Below are positions 1-11,780 of a stretch of DNA of 64,000 nucleotides, piece by piece. The first letter of the stretch is position 1. Each line of letters begins with the position of its first letter. Below the pieces are notes generated by a model, which was not told the DNA's origin, did no database searches, and worked only from the letters and a program-made list of their open reading frames with translations. Position numbers and translations under genes: made by a program. The DNA is from Ahaetulla prasina (lineage: Eukaryota; Chordata; Lepidosauria; Squamata; Colubridae), in contig NC_080539.1 in NCBI RefSeq assembly GCF_028640845.1, forward strand, positions 106,976,554 to 107,040,553, in the 5' to 3' direction.

Positions 1-585
1 GAAAGGAACTGAAATTATTAGTGCAAGTAGAATTTGTTATAAGAATAAATTTGAATAAACTTGAATTAAATTTCATATAGAAGTAAGATGTGTCACTGTA
101 TTTTACTTTTGTATGTTAATTTTCCCTCGCACACAAAAGGGAAAGCAGAATGAGGATTCATGTCTTCAGAGAACAACTAAGAATCTCTCATCTAATTAAA
201 GTATGATATACATGATCAGAGCTTTTCCTGTAATTTAATCATGTCTCAGATGAATCAGGGATGTTCAGATGTGATGCTAAACCATGGTCTAGCACAACAT
301 TTAGAAACGGTGCCAGTCCAGTTCGTACCCACCTCTCCTCAATTTCACCATCCTAAAGAAATAGATGAAGGAATAAACCAGAATTCAATTTCAATTTCCA
401 GCTTGCAATGGCAAATGAACTAACAGCTATTGTTTAAAATAAGTGATATTTTCTGAAATAAAGCTGGCTTCTATAACAATTCATTGGAATTTATTTTAAA
501 ATAAATAAATATTAAAACCCTGTCATAAACCAGAAAATAAGAAGAAATATAGTTTTACCAATCAAGGTTCAGACAAGCTTTAAAG
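1..585. other. unassigned AT-rich DNA
   Basis: AT-rich sequence. I see no coding exon, RNA gene or repeat that I can name. The 60-codon open frame at 241-423 has no recognisable domain. Confidence 0.5.
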
Positions 586-589
586 CAAG

Positions 590-785
590 TTAAGGGGCGT
601 GCATAAGAGCACAAATGTGCCTACCGTTCCTGTCCTATTGTTTCTTCCCCTATATATATATATATGCTTATACTACCTTGTTTCTCCTCATATATATGTT
701 TATATATTATATAATCTTTTGTGTTATGCTTCTGTATATTGTTATGACAAAATTAAATAAATAAAAATTAAATAAATAAATAAAA
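590..785 (+). mobile_element. LINE 3'-UTR fragment (CR1/L2 group)
   Basis: The stretch at about 592-650 (GGGGCGTGCATAAGAGCAC and following bases) is the reverse complement of 32,270-32,325, which lies in a LINE whose ORF2 C-terminus is visible. It ends in an (AAATA)n-like tail at 755-785, as expected for the 3' end of a CR1/L2-type LINE. Only the untranslated tail remains. A TATATA run sits inside at about 652-665. Confidence 0.6.
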
Positions 786-969
786 AATTAAGAAGTAAAG
801 TTACAGTTCAAAGTTGATTTAAAATACTCTGGTTTGTTCTGTTAATTAGGGAGCCCCAATTTCTAATTCTTATACTAATACGTAACAGTAGCATTCACCT
901 GACCACAGATTGGCTCAACAATCACAGTGTTTCAATTAACAATTGCCACAAAAAATGTCATAAAATTGG

Positions 970-1065
970 GTCTAGTCACATGGGTGCCTCGACTTATGAC
1001 CAAAATGACTTACAACTAAAAATCTAGTTCCAACTGCAGTCATAAGTTGATCTCTATGTTTTGAC
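970..1065. mobile_element. decayed fragment of the TA-flanked MITE family
   Basis: The bases around 985-1055 (GCCTCGACTTATGACC, then TTCCAACTGCAGTCATAAGTTG) resemble the terminal parts of the MITE seen intact at 13,317-13,695 and 15,876-16,399. The copy is short and diverged, and its ends cannot be placed. Confidence 0.4.
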
Positions 1066-1690
1066 AAGTGGTTATAAAATATCTCAGCTTAATAAAATGA
1101 AATATGTTCAGTTGAATATGGTCATTAACTCTTATTGGATTACACACTGAATACATGCTGAATAGGATTATAGGATTCACATTTTAAAAATGATTAGGAA
1201 GAAGTATTTTAGACTTTGCATGACACTTCAATAAAGCAACTCATCTCTTTACTAGCTTCCTCATTAAGCTTGAAAAAAGGACGAACTGATTTAATGGTAG
1301 AGAGTTGCTGTGCTTATATGTTGCCCAAAGCATTTCTTCCAAATCATTTTTGAATTATGAACAGCCTTAATATTATGGTTCTCAAACACCTGTGTATCTA
1401 CAGTAGTGACTGGACAAAAAATATCAAGTTACTTTTAACTCAAGAAACAGGATTTGCATCAAGGTAATTTTATATTTTATGCTGCAACCAAGTTTGCCTC
1501 AAGTAAAGCAAATTAATATTATTACGAGAGGTCCTTGGTGGTCTCTGAGCTTGCTTGTTTTCTTGCAGATGTTCATTACCCAAACTAGGTAACATCATCA
1601 GTGCTAGTGAAGAGACAAATGTAATGGGAATTTGAAAATAAAATACCTCTTTTCCTACTGATATCCATATATCTGTGAGATACCTGCACA
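1066..1690. other. unassigned DNA
   Basis: AT-rich, with no exon, RNA gene or recognisable repeat. Long minus-strand open frames here run into the (GT)n/(GA)n tract that follows and are low-complexity artefacts. Confidence 0.5.
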
Positions 1691-1694
1691 GCCG

Positions 1695-1832
1695 AGAGTG
1701 AGAAGGAGGAAGGGAGGGAGGGAGAGAGGGAGAGAGAGCGGGGGGGCAAGGAGAGAGAGGGAGACAGACAGAAACAGAAATAGAGAGATATATACACATA
1801 GTGTTGTGTGTATGTGTGTGTGTGTGTGTGTG
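1695..1832. repeat. purine-rich tract followed by (TG)n microsatellite
   Basis: A GGGA/GAGA-rich polypurine stretch of about 80 bases (1,705-1,780) is followed by a TG dinucleotide run at about 1,803-1,832. Open frames across it are simple repeats of Arg/Glu or His/Thr codons. Confidence 0.85.
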
Positions 1833-1934
1833 CATTTGTTTATCCTCCTATGTCCACCTTCAGGTCCTGGTATTGTGCTTCATAAAGGAAGAGTAGGGAT
1901 GTCCATGGGATGAGCAAAGAGTGCAGGTACTATA

Positions 1935-2115
1935 CATCAAGAATACTTTCCCCCCTGTATTATTTTTTTACCTTAATTTTTTTACCCTGATTATATATGT
2001 GTGTGGTTTTTTCTGTCACATGTCTTTTTCTTGTGTTTTTAACTGTTGTAGCTGTCTAGTCTCATGAATTTGAGATGGATGATCATATAAATAAAAGAAA
2101 ATAATAAAAAATAAA
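1935..2115 (+). mobile_element. probable LINE 3' tail
   Basis: T-rich sequence ends in ATAAATAAAAGAAAATAATAAA, which looks like the tail of a non-LTR element. There is no coding remnant, so the assignment is weak. Confidence 0.3.
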
Positions 2116-2267
2116 ACACTCCCTGTAGGTTTCATCTTTCCAGTTAAAGCAAACAGGCACTTATATTGGGCAGAAGCAATTCTGGAGATGGATGCTCATT
2201 TTAATGACAACAGCAAAGGCATCATTTCATACAAGATTAAACCATTCCAGTGTTTTCTTTTTTAAAA

Positions 2268-3310
2268 AAATCAATGAATAGACAATATAAAATAATTGGC
2301 AAAATAATGGAGAATGGAACCCTCTGATCAGACGGGACTTAGTAACATGCTATCGAGGAAGAGCTGAAGAATTTTCAGTGTTTATGACATGGCTAGATTG
2401 AAATGACGTTTGAAAAGATTGGAATGGCTAGATTGAAAGCTCTGAAACATCTACTTCCCTGCCATGCAGGAAAATATAATCCAGTTCTACAAAGAAAGAA
2501 TTACAGTGGAAACACGAAATGTAAAAATCATAAATAAGAGAAAGCTCAACTCAGCACAAGATAAAGTTAATCAGCTACATCTGCAAGTTGAAATTGACTG
2601 GAATTGGACATTGCTATTTTGCTATTCAAGAACCCAAAACAAAGAAAAAAATAATGCTGCTTTCATTGTCAGGAAGGATATATCAAAAACAGTACTTGGG
2701 TAAATGCAATCAATGACTGAATAATATCAATGTATAACAATTTACTTTACAGACAATCCTTTATTATACCGGCTACCCAAATTTATGTTCCAACTACTGA
2801 TGCAGAATAAGTTGTTGAGCTTTACAATAAAATTCAATCTGAAACTGATAGAACATTAAGTGAAGACCTAAATCTTTTGAGAAGTGTAGTGCTAGGAAAG
2901 AAGTAAGGAAAGAGAAAAAGAAAACAATTACAGTTAGTCCTTGTCTTATTTATACTTAACTACAGCTCAAATTAACAATGGCTTTGGAAAGGGTGTTTTA
3001 TGGCCTCTAAAGGACATCTGACCATCACAAAACATTGCACCACTTTCCACAGTTAGATTATTGTGATCTGGGTGTTTGGCAACCTGTTCGCTCTTACGAT
3101 CAGTTGCCAAGTGTCCCATGATCATTTACAATCTTCCTTGCCAGCTTCTCAAAAACATTCCATGGATAGAAAATATAAAGTAATTGGCAATATAATGGTA
3201 GAGGATGGACCCCTCAGATTAGATGGAATTTAATAATATGCTATTGGGGAAGAGCTGAGGAACTTTCAGGGTGCGTATGATATGGCTAGATTGAAATGAT
3301 AATACTTTCT
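2268..3310. repeat. pair of direct repeats of about 145 bp, 0.9 kb apart
   Basis: The segment at about 2,268-2,410 is repeated, diverged, at about 3,160-3,305. Both contain AATTGGCAA.ATAATGG, a block close to ATGCTAT.G.GGAAGAGCTGA, and ATGGCTAGATTGAAATGA. Either this is an unclassified interspersed repeat present twice or a local duplication that has since diverged. A TA-flanked MITE fragment lies between the copies. Confidence 0.55.
2931..3155 (+). mobile_element. truncated TA-flanked MITE
   Basis: It starts TA|CAGTTAGTCCTTGTCTTA, matching the 5' terminus of the MITE at 13,317. Internal TTTGGCAACCTGTTCGCTC and CAGTTGCCAAGTGTCCCATG also match the family. The 3' terminus is missing. Confidence 0.6.
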
Positions 3311-3404
3311 GCTTGGATTTCAGCAATTGAATTTTTAAGCTGCCCCTGTGGGAGTCAGAATGCTGCCCTAGATAGGCCTTTGCTCTGCTCCAACTTGGTG
3401 CAGC

Positions 3405-3935
3405 CAACTTGCCATGATCAACTCACGGTGGGAAAATTCAACAATTCAATTTAAGTATTTAAAATAATTTTTAAAATATTTTAATTTTTGTCATTCACAT
3501 CTCATTTATGTCCCTCCTTTTGAATGTTTTCTTTAATGATTCTATTCCACCATTTCTTTGATATTAGTGTTAACTCTTATCCTGCAGTGAGTTGTCTATG
3601 GCCATGGCAAGCTGGCAGCAGAAAGTTGGTCATGGTGAGTAAGCCATGCCAAGTTGTCCTAGACCCGCACCAGACCGCCTCCATTTTGCTGCCTTTGCAC
3701 TCCCTTTGCCACTTTTTTTTGGACAGTTTCTGTGATGAATTTACCTGTGTCTAAAGCAGCTTCTTTAGCCACATGTCTCGGAAACGTTTGCCAGAGATGT
3801 CGGGTCCAAAAATGAAGCAAAGGAGAGCTGAATATCCGGCTTGGGGTATCAGTGAGTGAAGAGAAACGTGTGTGTGATCTCCACCGTCTAGGCTCTCCCT
3901 CATCTCTCCAAATGCACCCCGTGCTCCTAACCTGG
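3405..3935. other. unassigned DNA between repeats
   Basis: Contains an imperfect inverted pair: CCAACTTGCCATGATCAAC at about 3,403 and a complementary block at about 3,590-3,620. This hints at an old foldback element. No coding exon is recognisable. Confidence 0.35.
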
Positions 3936-3939
3936 GGCT

Positions 3940-4065
3940 ATCCGTTTAATGCCCACAACTGGGAGTGCTTGTGAGTCATTGGTCACATGATTTCTCACTT
4001 AACTAAAGCTTTACTCAATGACCGAGATTCTGTTCCAATTGTAGTCATAAATCAAAGACTACCTG
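3940..4065 (+). mobile_element. 3' end of a TA-flanked MITE
   Basis: It ends GTAGTCATAAATCAAAGACTACCTG, the family's 3' terminus, preceded by GGTCACATGATTTCTCACTTAAC. Only about 125 bp are recognisable. Confidence 0.6.
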
Positions 4066-4069
4066 GTAA

Positions 4070-6390
4070 TGCAAGGTGGATAAGACTTAATTACAGTAAT
4101 GCTGGAAGACTTGAAGGGCTAGGTCAGCACTAGATCAGCCTGGTGAAAATCCTTCTATTTGTCTTGAAGAACCAACATCAACTTGATGGTACATAATTAA
4201 TCATTTAATTCTACTCTGAGTCTTTACAGTCATATGACATCAAAAACTACTGCATGTAGTCATGGATAAGCCCATTCACAGATAAGCTAACCCTCACATT
4301 TTTAACCAACACACCAGGAAAAATATGCCACCTAATAAGCCCGACCCTCAAAATTTTCTTATGTTTCTTCAATATATTCTGAAGGACTTCTTTTGTTTTC
4401 CTATTTTGTATCAATACATGTTGTTTTCCAGAACAGATTGTGATTTAAATTTGAACAATTGACTTATCTACAGGAGGCACATTTTAATGGTATTTTGGTT
4501 AAAAATTTGGGGACTGGCTTATTGGCAAGCATATACTTTAGAAATGTATACCAGATTCACCATTCAGCCCATCTATTCAGCCCATCTATTCATGATTCAG
4601 TCCATCTGCAGATAAGCCGAACTCAAATTTTTGGGTTTATATTAGATCCTAAAATTCTTGGCATATCCATGATTTGAAAAGATAATGTTGCCCATAACAA
4701 CTTAAACAAGAAGTTGACAAAGGCTAAGGAGAAGAAGTCATGGCAACGCTTGGCTACTGTATACGATGTTCACATTGCAACAGAATTATTCTAATGATAT
4801 TAGAACATGGCTGTTGCTTATGATAAAGTTCTTATGATAAGATGCTTATGATAAGGTTCTCTATTAATATTATACTTGTCTCTAACTATTCCATTGATTA
4901 CTGTGGGAGTTGTTCCCATGAATTGCTCCCGGGTAAAGATTGCAACTCTTATGGAGCAATCCAACCATATAATTAGTAATGGGATTCAAGTGGAGTTATA
5001 TGGATTTCTTTATCCAAGCATGGTAGGGCCACCATCCTTTTTAGGAATTGATTAACTAATGCAAAGATTAATTAACTGTCAGTTTTCATTACTCAGATAA
5101 TTTCTTAATTAATTCTTCAAAGTTGCCACAAGTTTAATTAAAATGTTTTGATTGTAGGAAACATATTGAAAAATTAGCATACTCGTCATCATATGATATT
5201 AACTGTTAAAGTTAATTGTGATACAAAACAGAACATTGTTAAAGGAATGTGCTCAAGTTCCCATCTCTTCTGCATACATTTTAACTATGAAATAAAAGGA
5301 TTCCTTTAAAATGGCCTTTCAAAACTTTTGAGTATTAACAGAATATTCACTCAGCTATCTTTTGAATAATGCAACATATGCTTTGCAATAGTTTCTTATG
5401 AGACCCTGACCATTTTTCAGAAAATTATAATGATGTAGTTTTGTCAATTATTTCCAGGTTTTTATGGAGAAAAAAGACTTCTGACTTGATTGTGAAGCGG
5501 TACTTGGGAATGGTTCTACAATTAAGGTGTCTTTCCATCACAATTATATGATTCACTCTTTATGTAAAAGCTGAAGTACATCTTTCCTTTTACACAGGAA
5601 ATAATATAAACCGTAAATACTATGCTTGCTACGTATCATGGCAATATTAAAACAGTGATGAGTTACAATCACATACAAAAACAACTATCTGACAAAGCTG
5701 TATTGTATTATATAAGCTATTTGGACCAGTGGGTCCCTTTTAAAGACCCTGTAGTTAAATAACACAAAAAGAAGTACAAAACTGTTCTGTAAATAGCATG
5801 TCATTTTTTATTCTATGATAAGAGATACTTTTGACTTAATAGAAGTTGAACATTTTGTCTTCATATGTATATATTTCATGTTTCTTTTTGTATCTTTTAA
5901 CTACAACACTTTGAAAAAGAAACATTTCCAAAATGTGCTGGTTAATACAATAAAACTTCCTTCTGTTCTGTGCCTTACTACACCACAACTTAGTGCATCC
6001 TAATCTACAAAATGTAACAATGCCCATTATTTATATATAAGAAACTAAGTGCTATAAATGTATTCATGAGATAAGAGCACTGTGAGTTACATTGGGCCAA
6101 GATAAGAGTGATTGGTCCAGAATCATCCAGTAAGTTTCCATATTTTAAGGTAGACAAGAACCTAGTTTTCCACAGTAATACTGTGGAAACTGTACAAGTC
6201 TACCATACTGCTTATTAAATGGATTTTGCTCCTAGTTTTGTTTCCTTTAGTCTGTCATTTAAAAGTATTTTAAATTAAAACCAGTGACTTCATAATATAC
6301 TTGAAATTGCTACTTATAATTCTATAAGTGTTTCCTGATGAAAAATTCTAGAGGAAAATACTGAGCACCAGTTACCAGTTACTTAATTCA
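4070..6390. other. unassigned AT-rich DNA
   Basis: About 2.3 kb with no recognisable exon, RNA gene or transposon. A short tandem of TATTCAGCCCATC lies at 4,562-4,590. None of the short open frames shows a domain or codon-like pattern. Confidence 0.5.
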
Positions 6391-6401
6391 ATGTCTTAGA
6401 C

Positions 6402-6703
6402 CAGTTATGAAAACCTTTTCAGCACCAAGTGCTGAAACTGGAACGTGCATGTGTGCATGCGCTGGAGCACCGGAAACCGAAAGACCAGCTGGCCAGTTCA
6501 CATGCGCGCGCCGGAAACCCAAAGACCAGATGGCCGGTGCGCATGCAGTGACCTTCGGGCTTCTGGTTCTCTGGCACATGCCAGCTGGCAGGCAAGCAGG
6601 CATGCTCCGGAAACCAGAAAAACAGCTGGCGACAGCGCGTGTGCCCACAGAGAGGGCTCTGCGTGCCACCTCTGGCACAGGAGCCATAGGTTCGCCATCA
6701 CAA
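6402..6703. mobile_element. hAT-type MITE, 302 bp, with 8-bp TSD
   Basis: Bounded by the perfect 8-bp direct repeat TCTTAGAC (6,394-6,401 and 6,704-6,711). The termini are CAGTTATGAAAACCTTTT and CCATAGGTTCGCCATCAC, an inverted pair. It is the same family as 55,867-56,337. The interior is GC- and CpG-rich, with repeated GGAAACC..AAGACCAG units and CATGCGC runs. The open frames of about 100 codons in both directions come from these internal repeats and are not genes. The element encodes no transposase. The 8-bp TSD and CAG-type termini point to hAT. Confidence 0.88.
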
Positions 6704-6711
6704 TCTTAGAC

Positions 6712-9165
6712 CATACCTGACCATCTAAAGACAGGTTAAAGTATCCAATCTGAGTTGGTCACTGGAACCAGAGGTTTAGACTACCAAGCTTTCAGACTCA
6801 TGCTGAAGCACATTCTCAGGGAACTTCTCCCTTTCCAGGCTGACATTCTAGAGAGAGACAAGTTACCTGAGGATGGGCACCAGTACAAGTCCAAAAACTC
6901 AGAAGACTAAAGCTCTGGTCTCAGTGACCGACTCAGATGGATCCTGCAACATTATCCTGGGACATGTATATTAGTCTTCATTCAACAGGTTAAAGGCTAT
7001 AAAGTAACATTGTGAGGTGACATAGTCTAAAAACATGCTGTGCTTCCACATTTCGGGATACAAAACTATAGCATCATCAGAAGTCAAGGTAACATGCTAA
7101 ACCAAATTCAGATAGAAATGCTGGGAGTCAGCATCATAAATTTAATAAATTATTATTATTGCAATGTTGATGATAATAATAAGCATGTATTATTATTATC
7201 ATAACCTTCATTGGCTTAACAATCCTGGTTACAAACAAATTTTTAACGTTGTCTTCATAAAACTCCTCACACTGAATTATGTTCTTTTATATGTATTTAC
7301 TTCTATCAAGAATTTAAGATAAGAAAGGAGGATGAGACACTTTTGCCAAAGTAGATACGGCATTCAACCATATGCAGAAAAAAATAGTACTAATTTACTG
7401 GTTTCTATGTTGGTGCAGACTTATTTTAATTCCTGATGGTTCCACATTGAAACATGCAATACATATATACTACTAACTGAGCTTGTATTCTTCTATGTGT
7501 CAATCAGTATCTATAATGGAAAAAGTTCTTTCATAAGAATATCCTTTTTTCTCTTCCAATGCACATGTAACAAGAATCATAGATTAGTATGCATATCGAT
7601 GCAAGGCACTGTTCATACTTACAGAGTCCAACATTTTTCCAACAAGAGATTCATATCCACATCAGAAAAAGTTACTCATGAAGTATCCGATTCCTAATGT
7701 CAGCTCTTTCATCTTAGTTCAAACAAAGAGAAAAAGTGACGAGATGACAAAAGAGAATACATCAGTGAGGCAGTGAGAAGAACTATATAGACATCTCAGT
7801 TTTAAAATTTATAAACCATTGCCTTCTGCGTGGTCCGTTAGAGCTAGTGGACATCAGAACAAATAGACTAATAAAGGGTGAAAAATAGAATTGCATGTAC
7901 AAAGAAAAGGCTCACTTAGGGGAACTGTTGATGTAAATCAGCAATATGCAAGGATGTTTTTATCCATGTAATTTAAACTGACTTTTTAAGATCTAGAACT
8001 GCATTCTTATTTCAGATACATTCCAGAATTAAGAAACCTGTTTATGGAAATGATGAACTGTTTACGTGACCCACACTTTCCATAACTGAAAGCGTAATTT
8101 AATTAATGCTAATCTTATCATATTTTTCCATCAGGATTGCACAAATAATCCAACCATGAAAAACAAGTAATATATAGTTCAGTGTCAGATACCAAAATGT
8201 AATGATTTCTTCTCCAAATTTCTGCATATCTACATTTTATTTTTTTCTATATTTTTTCTTTATTTTTTTCTTCTGCTTTTTATTCAGAACAAAAAACTAA
8301 TTGCTACTCGTGTATTAAATTACCCAAATTGCCTCTTAATTATACTCTTACAGGTATTTTGTTGGAAAAGAAGAGTAGCAATATAGACATTAAAATGCTT
8401 TTATTTAGGAATAAAATAAAGAAGTATTGTGAAATTATTCAGCTATTCATGCTTCTATTTAATTACAATGTAGTTTTTTTCTTTTTTCTTTTTAAGTAGA
8501 GCTTCTTCAATTATCAAAGTGGAAACACTTCTATTATTCAATACATTTTATATGCTGTCTGCCAAAGCTGGAATATGAGAGCATGTTCCAGTTTCAACGT
8601 ACAAAATAACATATCAAGTAATAAAATTTTAAGAATCTTCAAAAAATTCCAAGCTACTTGAAGGTTTTTTTTATACAGAATGGAATCCTACAACATTGGC
8701 TATGGCCATAAATAGTAAAATAATTGGGATTTCAATAGCCCTAAGGAGGCAATGGAAAACCACTTCTGAAAAACCTTGCCAAGGAAACTGCAGGAACTTG
8801 TTCAGGCAATCTTAAAAGAATTGGATAGGATTTAACAGGGGGAAAAAACTGTGCAACATTCAAGCTATTATGACTAAAACACATGTCTTGAGTACTATAT
8901 TTGAGTTGAGATTTTTTTTTTAAAAAAACTAGTATTACAGAAAGACCAGCACTAAATAGTAAGGATAAGATCCTGACATTTCCATAATTAGGCCCAGAAT
9001 AGCTGACGTCTTCAATTTATTCAGAATTTTACCATCCAAGGTTTCATATTTAGTTTTCCAGGGACTTCAATTTGCAAAGACATATGTCTTTCTCAGTACT
9101 CTCTAACTGAGTATGGATCCCTTTGGAAACATTGGATACAACTTCCATCTTCTTTAGCCATAGAA
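6712..9165. other. unassigned AT-rich DNA
   Basis: About 2.4 kb without a recognisable exon or repeat. It contains ATT/ATA-rich simple sequence at about 7,140-7,200 and a T-rich stretch at about 8,235-8,285. Confidence 0.5.
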
Positions 9166-9169
9166 GTAC

Positions 9170-9797
9170 CTACAACCACAATTGGGACTAGAACTTCTGG
9201 CTCTAAGGGATTTAATTCTTAAACGAGTCCTCATACAGCCATGACCAATTTTATGACTTTTCTGCCACAGCTGTTAAGCCAATCGCATGGTTGTTAAGTG
9301 AATCCAGCTTCTCCCATTGCCTTTCCTTATCTGAAGCTTATTGAGAAGGTTGCAGATGACAATCACATACCCCAAGAACACCGCAATCATAATAAATCCT
9401 GGATGCCAAGTACCCGAATTTGGATCATGTGATTGCAGGGATCCTGAGATGGCTGTAAGTGTGAGGAGCGGTCGTAAGTCCCCAGTGTCCGCACCTCAGA
9501 CTGCTAAGACAGTCTGTTATTAACAAACCTGCTTGCAATTACTGCAGGTTCTAGTCCCACCAGGCCCAAGGTTGACTCAGCCTTCCCTCCTTTATAAGGT
9601 AGGTAAAATGAGGACCCAGATTGTTGGGGGCAATAAGTTGACTTTGTATATAATATACAAATGGATGAAGACTATTGCTAACATAGTGTAAGCCGCCCTA
9701 AGTCTTCGGAGAAGGGCGGGATATAAATGCAAAAAAAACAACAACCAACAACTCTGAATGGTTGCTAAATGAATGGTCATAAGTCAAGGACTACCTG
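9170..9797 (+). mobile_element. TA-flanked MITE interrupted by a SINE
   Basis: The left part (9,170-9,485) has CACAATTGGGACTAGAAC, TTGTTAAGTGAATCCAGC and CGGTCGTAAGTC. The right part (about 9,740-9,797) ends GGTCATAAGTCAAGGACTACCTG. Together these are one copy of the family at 15,876-16,399. The SINE at about 9,486-9,738 separates the halves, so the MITE is older than the SINE insertion. The 5' terminus is eroded. Confidence 0.75.
9486..9738 (+). mobile_element. tRNA-derived SINE with L2-like tail (copy 1)
   Basis: Closely matches 53,825-54,085. A tRNA-like head with a B-box-like GGTTCTAGTCCC is followed by a middle part containing AAGGTAGGTAAAATGAGGAC, which recalls MIR/CORE SINEs. The tail GTAAGCCGCCCTAAGTCTTC then GGAGAAGGGCGGGATATAAAT is shared with the L2-like LINE at 28,076. 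It is inserted inside a MITE. Any open frame here is incidental. Confidence 0.8.
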
Positions 9798-10339
9798 TCT
9801 TGGTGGATGACAGAAGTTCAGATTAACATATGTAGGAGGTACTATATTTTAGAAAACTGTTCTACAACTTGTTAAATCACACAAATCAGACAATTCTGTC
9901 ACCTCCCCCAAATACTACACTTAAGAAACTTGTTTGATATGCTCACCTTTACTCCCACAGAACAACTGAGCAGAAATGTATTCAAACTTACGGTCCATTT
10001 AAACTCTTAGCGGGTCATCTGAGCATGAACAATCTGTTTCACAACCGGGCTGGTTTAAAAATCCGCCGAGACCAACAACCCCTAGTGCCATTTAGGACGA
10101 ACTGAAACACCTCACCGCCTCTTGTCAACCAAGTACGGCGGTGTTCTTAATCCGATCGTCTTCGGCTATTGAGAAAGCCGGAGCCGAACAAACTGTTGGT
10201 TGTGTGCATATGCGCACAAATCACCCCAGCGTCAAAGCTAAACGTAAAGAGCAAAATGCCTTTGTAAACGCCCAGAGAGAAAGAAAGAGAAACGTTGAAA
10301 CTATCCAAAAGGAGCCATCCCAGCGCCTCTTCTCATTTC

Positions 10340-11500
10340 CGTGCCTTTAAGCGGCTTGGCTAAGAATGGACCCTTGAAGGGAGGAATTCGCGAACGTTGC
10401 CAGTCAAACAAAAGAGGGTGTAGCAACTGCAGAAGACGGGCGGACCCGAAAGGAGACCAAGCGGTTCCCCCCGTAAAGGCGGGAGCGCCCTGTTTTATTT
10501 TGAGGAACGCAGCCTTCGAACCTTCAAGCCCCGCCCCTGCCTCTCCCGCGAACCTTTCGGCTCTTCCCCGGACACGGATCCGTGGAAGAACAAAGAGTTT
10601 AATTCCTCCACGCCGCGGGAATCCCTAGGACGCCGCGGCGGCGCCTGCTCTACTTCTCTCTCTCTCTCCCGAGGCACGGGCATTTAATTCCTCAGCCAGA
10701 AAGACAAGAGGACCGGAGGGAGATGCGTTCTTCGTCCGCCCACCGCCCCCCCCCTCCCCACCAGTCTCACCTGGCATTTTTACCTGGCGGGAGACCTCCG
10801 CTGCTTCTGCCCTTTGAAGGGGGTAGGTAGGGATGGCTCTTCGAAGGCTCCTCTTCCCCCCCTCGGCTTCACGCAAGCGACGGCTCGGAGGCAGCCAGAC
10901 CCGCAGCGCTTCTCTCGCTTCCTCCCTTCCCCTTCCCCCTCCTCATCCTCGGAATTGCTCAGGCGGGAAGCGAAGGGAAGGGGAAGGAAAGCAAGAAAAG
11001 GCGCGCGTGGCGCGAGAGGGGGCCGAAACGGCCCCGTCAGGTTCGGCCAGAGCCGACGAACCGGAGCGCTTGTTCCGGACTTCCTTTTGAAAGTCCTGCC
11101 AAGCCGGGCGCCCTGGCTCCTCTCTCACCTCAGCCTGGCCAGATGTGGCGGTCGCCTGCTCCGCGGTGGGAGAGGCAGAGGTGGCCTTGGTGGGAGTCTC
11201 TCTCTCTCTCTCTCTCTCTCTTTCCGAGGGGCGGGGCCAGCCGGTCCCTCCTCGGTGGCGGCGGGCGATGGGAGGCGTCACTCAAAGGAGCGGCGAGAAG
11301 GAGCTAGGAGACTGAAGCGGTTCCGAAAGTTTTCGGCGCTCCGGTTGACCGAGGGGAAGCGCGGGCTGACTTGCGCCGCTCCCGCACTCTGACCGCGGGA
11401 GAACCTTTTCCCCCCCAGTCGTGAGGCAGTCGGGACGCCGGGAGCAGCCCAGGTGTGCAACAACCGAACCTCTCCGTCTCTGGCTGAAGGAGCCATACTG
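10340..11500 (-). promoter_or_regulatory. CpG island; candidate promoter and first exon
   Basis: This GC- and CpG-rich island stands out sharply from the AT-rich surroundings. GC boxes (SP1-type) lie in opposite orientations: CCCCGCCCC at about 10,527 and GGGGCGGGGC at about 11,228. A (TC)n run lies at about 11,201-11,222. On the minus strand two consensus-like splice donors sit 13 bases apart: CGCCAG|GTAAAA (boundary about 10,783/10,784) and GCCAG|GTGAGA (about 10,770/10,771). This favours transcription toward lower coordinates with an untranslated or short first exon. Open frames in several directions (for example 10,814-11,392 +) are expected in stop-poor GC-rich DNA and match no domain I know. 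The gene is not identified. Strand is an inference; a bidirectional promoter is possible. Confidence 0.65.
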
Positions 11501-11574
11501 TCACCTGTGCGTTTAGGCGGGTATCTGAACTACTACGCCGAAAAAAGAATTTGTCTCCAAACAGTAAACTTTAC

Positions 11575-11780
11575 CTGCTGCCTACGCACACTTGTGTTTG
11601 TGTGTGTGTGATACGTTGTTGGCAGCAACACAGAACTTCCGATTGGTACACACGAACTTTTCTTTTGGTGTCGTGCTCATTATTGCGGATTAACGCCTAC
11701 AGTCGATAGCGAATGCTTAACCCGAACCTCGCTTTTCCTCTCCAGCATATTTGTGTGTGTGTGTATGTGTGTGTGATTTA
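11575..11780. repeat. short (GT)n microsatellites
   Basis: GTGTTTGTGTGTGTGTG at about 11,594 and GTGTGTGTGTGTATGTGTGT at about 11,752. They lie on the shoulder of the CpG island. Confidence 0.7.

Noticed and set aside
1470..1835. 121-codon minus-strand frame rich in His-Thr and Ser-Leu-Pro
   Set aside because: It is the translation of (TG)n and polypurine simple repeats.
6388..6720. Overlapping ~100-codon frames on both strands
   Set aside because: All lie inside or across a GC-rich non-autonomous hAT MITE with a proven 8-bp TSD.
9495..9560. tRNA gene suggested by A/B-box-like sequence
   Set aside because: It is the tRNA-derived head of a SINE with a CORE-like body and LINE tail. No cloverleaf with a proper anticodon arm can be drawn.
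10625..10876. 83-codon minus-strand frame overlapping the splice donors as a coding first exon
   Set aside because: The codon at 10,876 is TTG, not ATG, and the frame runs straight through both donor sites.
10814..11392. 192-codon plus-strand open frame in the CpG island as a protein gene
   Set aside because: Stop codons are rare in such GC-rich DNA and overlapping open frames exist on both strands. The translation is Arg/Ser/Gly-rich with no domain.
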